The notes under the pieces were generated by a model, which was given only the letters and a program-made list of their open reading frames with translations, had not been told where the DNA came from and did no database searches. The translations under genes were made by a program, and so were the position numbers. From contig JACATO010000332.1 in NCBI GenBank assembly GCA_018389105.1, positions 1,439,001-1,503,000 on the forward strand: DNA of 64,000 bases, given 5' to 3'. This DNA comes from Nautilus pompilius. Taxonomy: Eukaryota > Mollusca > Cephalopoda > Nautilida > Nautilidae. Below, piece by piece: positions 55,201 through 58,200 of this stretch; position 1 is the first letter of the stretch; each line of letters opens with the position of its first letter.

Positions 55201-58200
55201 CCAAGAATTGAAAATTTCAAAGATTACGTTAGGTTACCTTTAAAAAAAGATGTTTTAGGATGTTACCATACACTACTTGATAATGAAAAATCAAACCAAA
55301 AAAGAGTTAAAATTATTCATGAAGAATTAATTAATCTATGGAAGAAGATGAGTTTTACCAAACTCAGTGAGCAGGCAATTATTGCTCGTATTAATAAACT
55401 AATATTAGAATATGAAAAATATCTAAGATATCCAAAAGAATAATTTTAAAAAAATTAAATACTGTATTTGACATTACAAAGCCAGAAGGACAATGGTTGT
55501 GTGAAGAAGACAAGAAACTTTATGAAAAACAGATCAAATCTGAAGGAAAAATAGGCTACACAACTCATAAACCAGCTCTAATTTCCTCAATTCATCCATC
55601 AAAAAGACAGAGATGCATTCAAAAAGACAATAAAACTGTGCTACAAGATGATATAAAAGATGACAAATCAAGTAGTTCAACCACCAATTCCGATACCAGT
55701 TCTAATGAAAGCATCTATGAATCTTCTCCTAAAGCAAAGAAAAAATTTTCTACGTCTCTGCCTACCAAATTAGTTACTGAACTATCACTTTTTACTCATA
55801 AAGCATCAAAAGTTTGTTTAAATCTTGCAAAAGAGGGGATAAATCTGCCAACTCCTTCTCAGTCTGGAATATTCAAACGTATGATTAGATGTGGGGAAGA
55901 GCAAAAGTTGAAAACAAAAAAATCTTAGAGAAGAGAAAGATTACTGCTTGCATTTTGATGGAAAAAAGTTATCAGGAGAAAAAGGAAAAGTAAAGCATGG
56001 AGAAGAGTATCAAGTTGTATGCCTTCAAAGTCCCACGAAAAAAAATTAAATTAGGGGTGGTCAGATGTGAAAGTGCTTCAGCCGAAAGTATATTTAAAGG
56101 AATTTTTAGTATTCTTGACGACAATGACGCATGGTCTAGCATCAAAATGATCATTTGTGATACTACTGCTGTAAATACTGGCCATATTAATGGGGTTGTA
56201 GTTAGAATACAGCAAAAAATTTTACAAATCTCAGTACATAGGTTGCCAACACCACGTTTTGGACAGAATATTAAAACATGTTCTTGACTTCTATCTTGAT
56301 AAGCATACCGCAGGTCCTAATTTTAATTATAAATTTATAGATGAAATAACTGAAAGGTATGAGGTCTTAAAAGAATTGTATACTCCGGAGGTAGAGATGC
56401 CCGTTGTGGAAAATCCTGGATGGAGGGATGATTTCAGGTTCCTTTATATTCTATGCTTTGCATTTCGACAATATAAGGAAAATCGCAAATTACCGAAAAT
56501 AATTTGGCGATCTCTACCATCAATTCATAGTGCTCGATGGAATTCCAGAGCAATTTATTCCCTTAGTGCTTATTTTCTGTTACCAAACTGGAAAGCAATA
56601 CTTAAAAAAACCAGTTACTTTCATAGCTTTTGGTTGGCAGGAAGTATGGTTTTCTAACCAAAAATTTAAGAATGAAACATATGACAAACTCCTGTCAAAT
56701 ATTAAAGAAACTAAGTGCAGAACTGCTGAAAAATGCTTCAAAACCCACTGGTCCCAAGAAAATTCTGTTATTGATATACCGCGATCAAATATTATTGCTG
56801 AAATGGGAATTAAACTAATGGAAGAATTAAGGGAAACTTGTAAAACTGATAAGTATTTAAATATAAAATTTGTTTCAAAAAACAACTTATAATTATTTTA
56901 ATAAGTAGTATTGTACGATTTGTTACTTTTTTAAAAATAAATTAAGTTTTTCTTTGATTTTTTTTACTTTGTTTTTAAACCTTTAAATCAAATCACTCTC
57001 ATATTTTGGAAAATTGAAAAATACTATATTAAAAACTTCAAGTCTAATCCTGGGGGAACTTTTTTTCAAAATTCAGAAGAATGATCTGCATATTCTAATT
57101 CAGACCAAAATGTTCATCGCATCCCACTGCAGGGTAATAAAAATTTTTTGTCATTACTCTAATGCACATGGCTACCTTAACAAATCAAACTTGGAATTTT
57201 CACCTTTCTGATTCAGTGGATTTGTGTAACTCAAAATCAGATCAGTTACTTTAAGCTATTTCTTCAAGCACAAACATCGCATTCAAATGATTATACAGTT
57301 TTTCCATCTTGGCATTCAACGTTGCGTTTAAAGTAGGAAACCTTTATACAATGTATAGTGTGCTGTAAACGTTACCTATTTCTCATCTCTCATTCTGACA
57401 TCGTCATCATGTTTAAACATAGCAGCAATAAGAGGAAAGGTTAGATAATGTATATTCGTATGCTTTAACAAAGTTTCTAGAAGCTTTTGAAAATTCTTCC
57501 TTTCTTGGCAACAGGGTTGGATTACTCATAACCATCCGTGTAGTGAAACTAGTCATCATTGTCTGCTAAAGACATTATTCAGATCCTGCAGATTTTCTGC
57601 TGTCAATGACTTCATATTAAAGACATTACGTGGACGAATCTGCATACAATTTCTTCACGAAACGTGTCAGCTCTCATCATATATGTATTTTAGATTTCTG
57701 AAATTGAAGCTACTCCAGGAAATAAAGGTAAAAATGAGAAATTGAATAGAATATATAAATAATTGTTCCAGAAAATAAGCAAAATTCTTTTGCAGCCTGA
57801 ACATCTATGAATCACAAATAACTTTCTACTGACTGTAAAAGTAGCTCTTAAGACTTTGGTACTGCTTGAATACCTTTGTGTTCAGCTACCATGTTGCTCC
57901 ATACTTCAACATCTTCCTCTAATCTTAATAGGAAAAGATGCAGTACATTTTAGGGAGGCTTGGTGCTTTCTGCTTTTTCTCAAAAGAGTTTAAAAAATCA
58001 GTCAGACAATTACTATGAAACCATATCTTTCCCGAAAACACTTTTGCAGCATGAGCATCCAGTTGTGCATATTGCATACTTCGTTTCCGTGCGTACAAAT
58101 AATGAAAACACGCTTTCTTTTCTAGTGTCAGGTTCTTCCCACCGCAAGGTTGAAGGGTCGTTTTTTCATATAGTCGACCAATGCACAATTTATTGCATCT

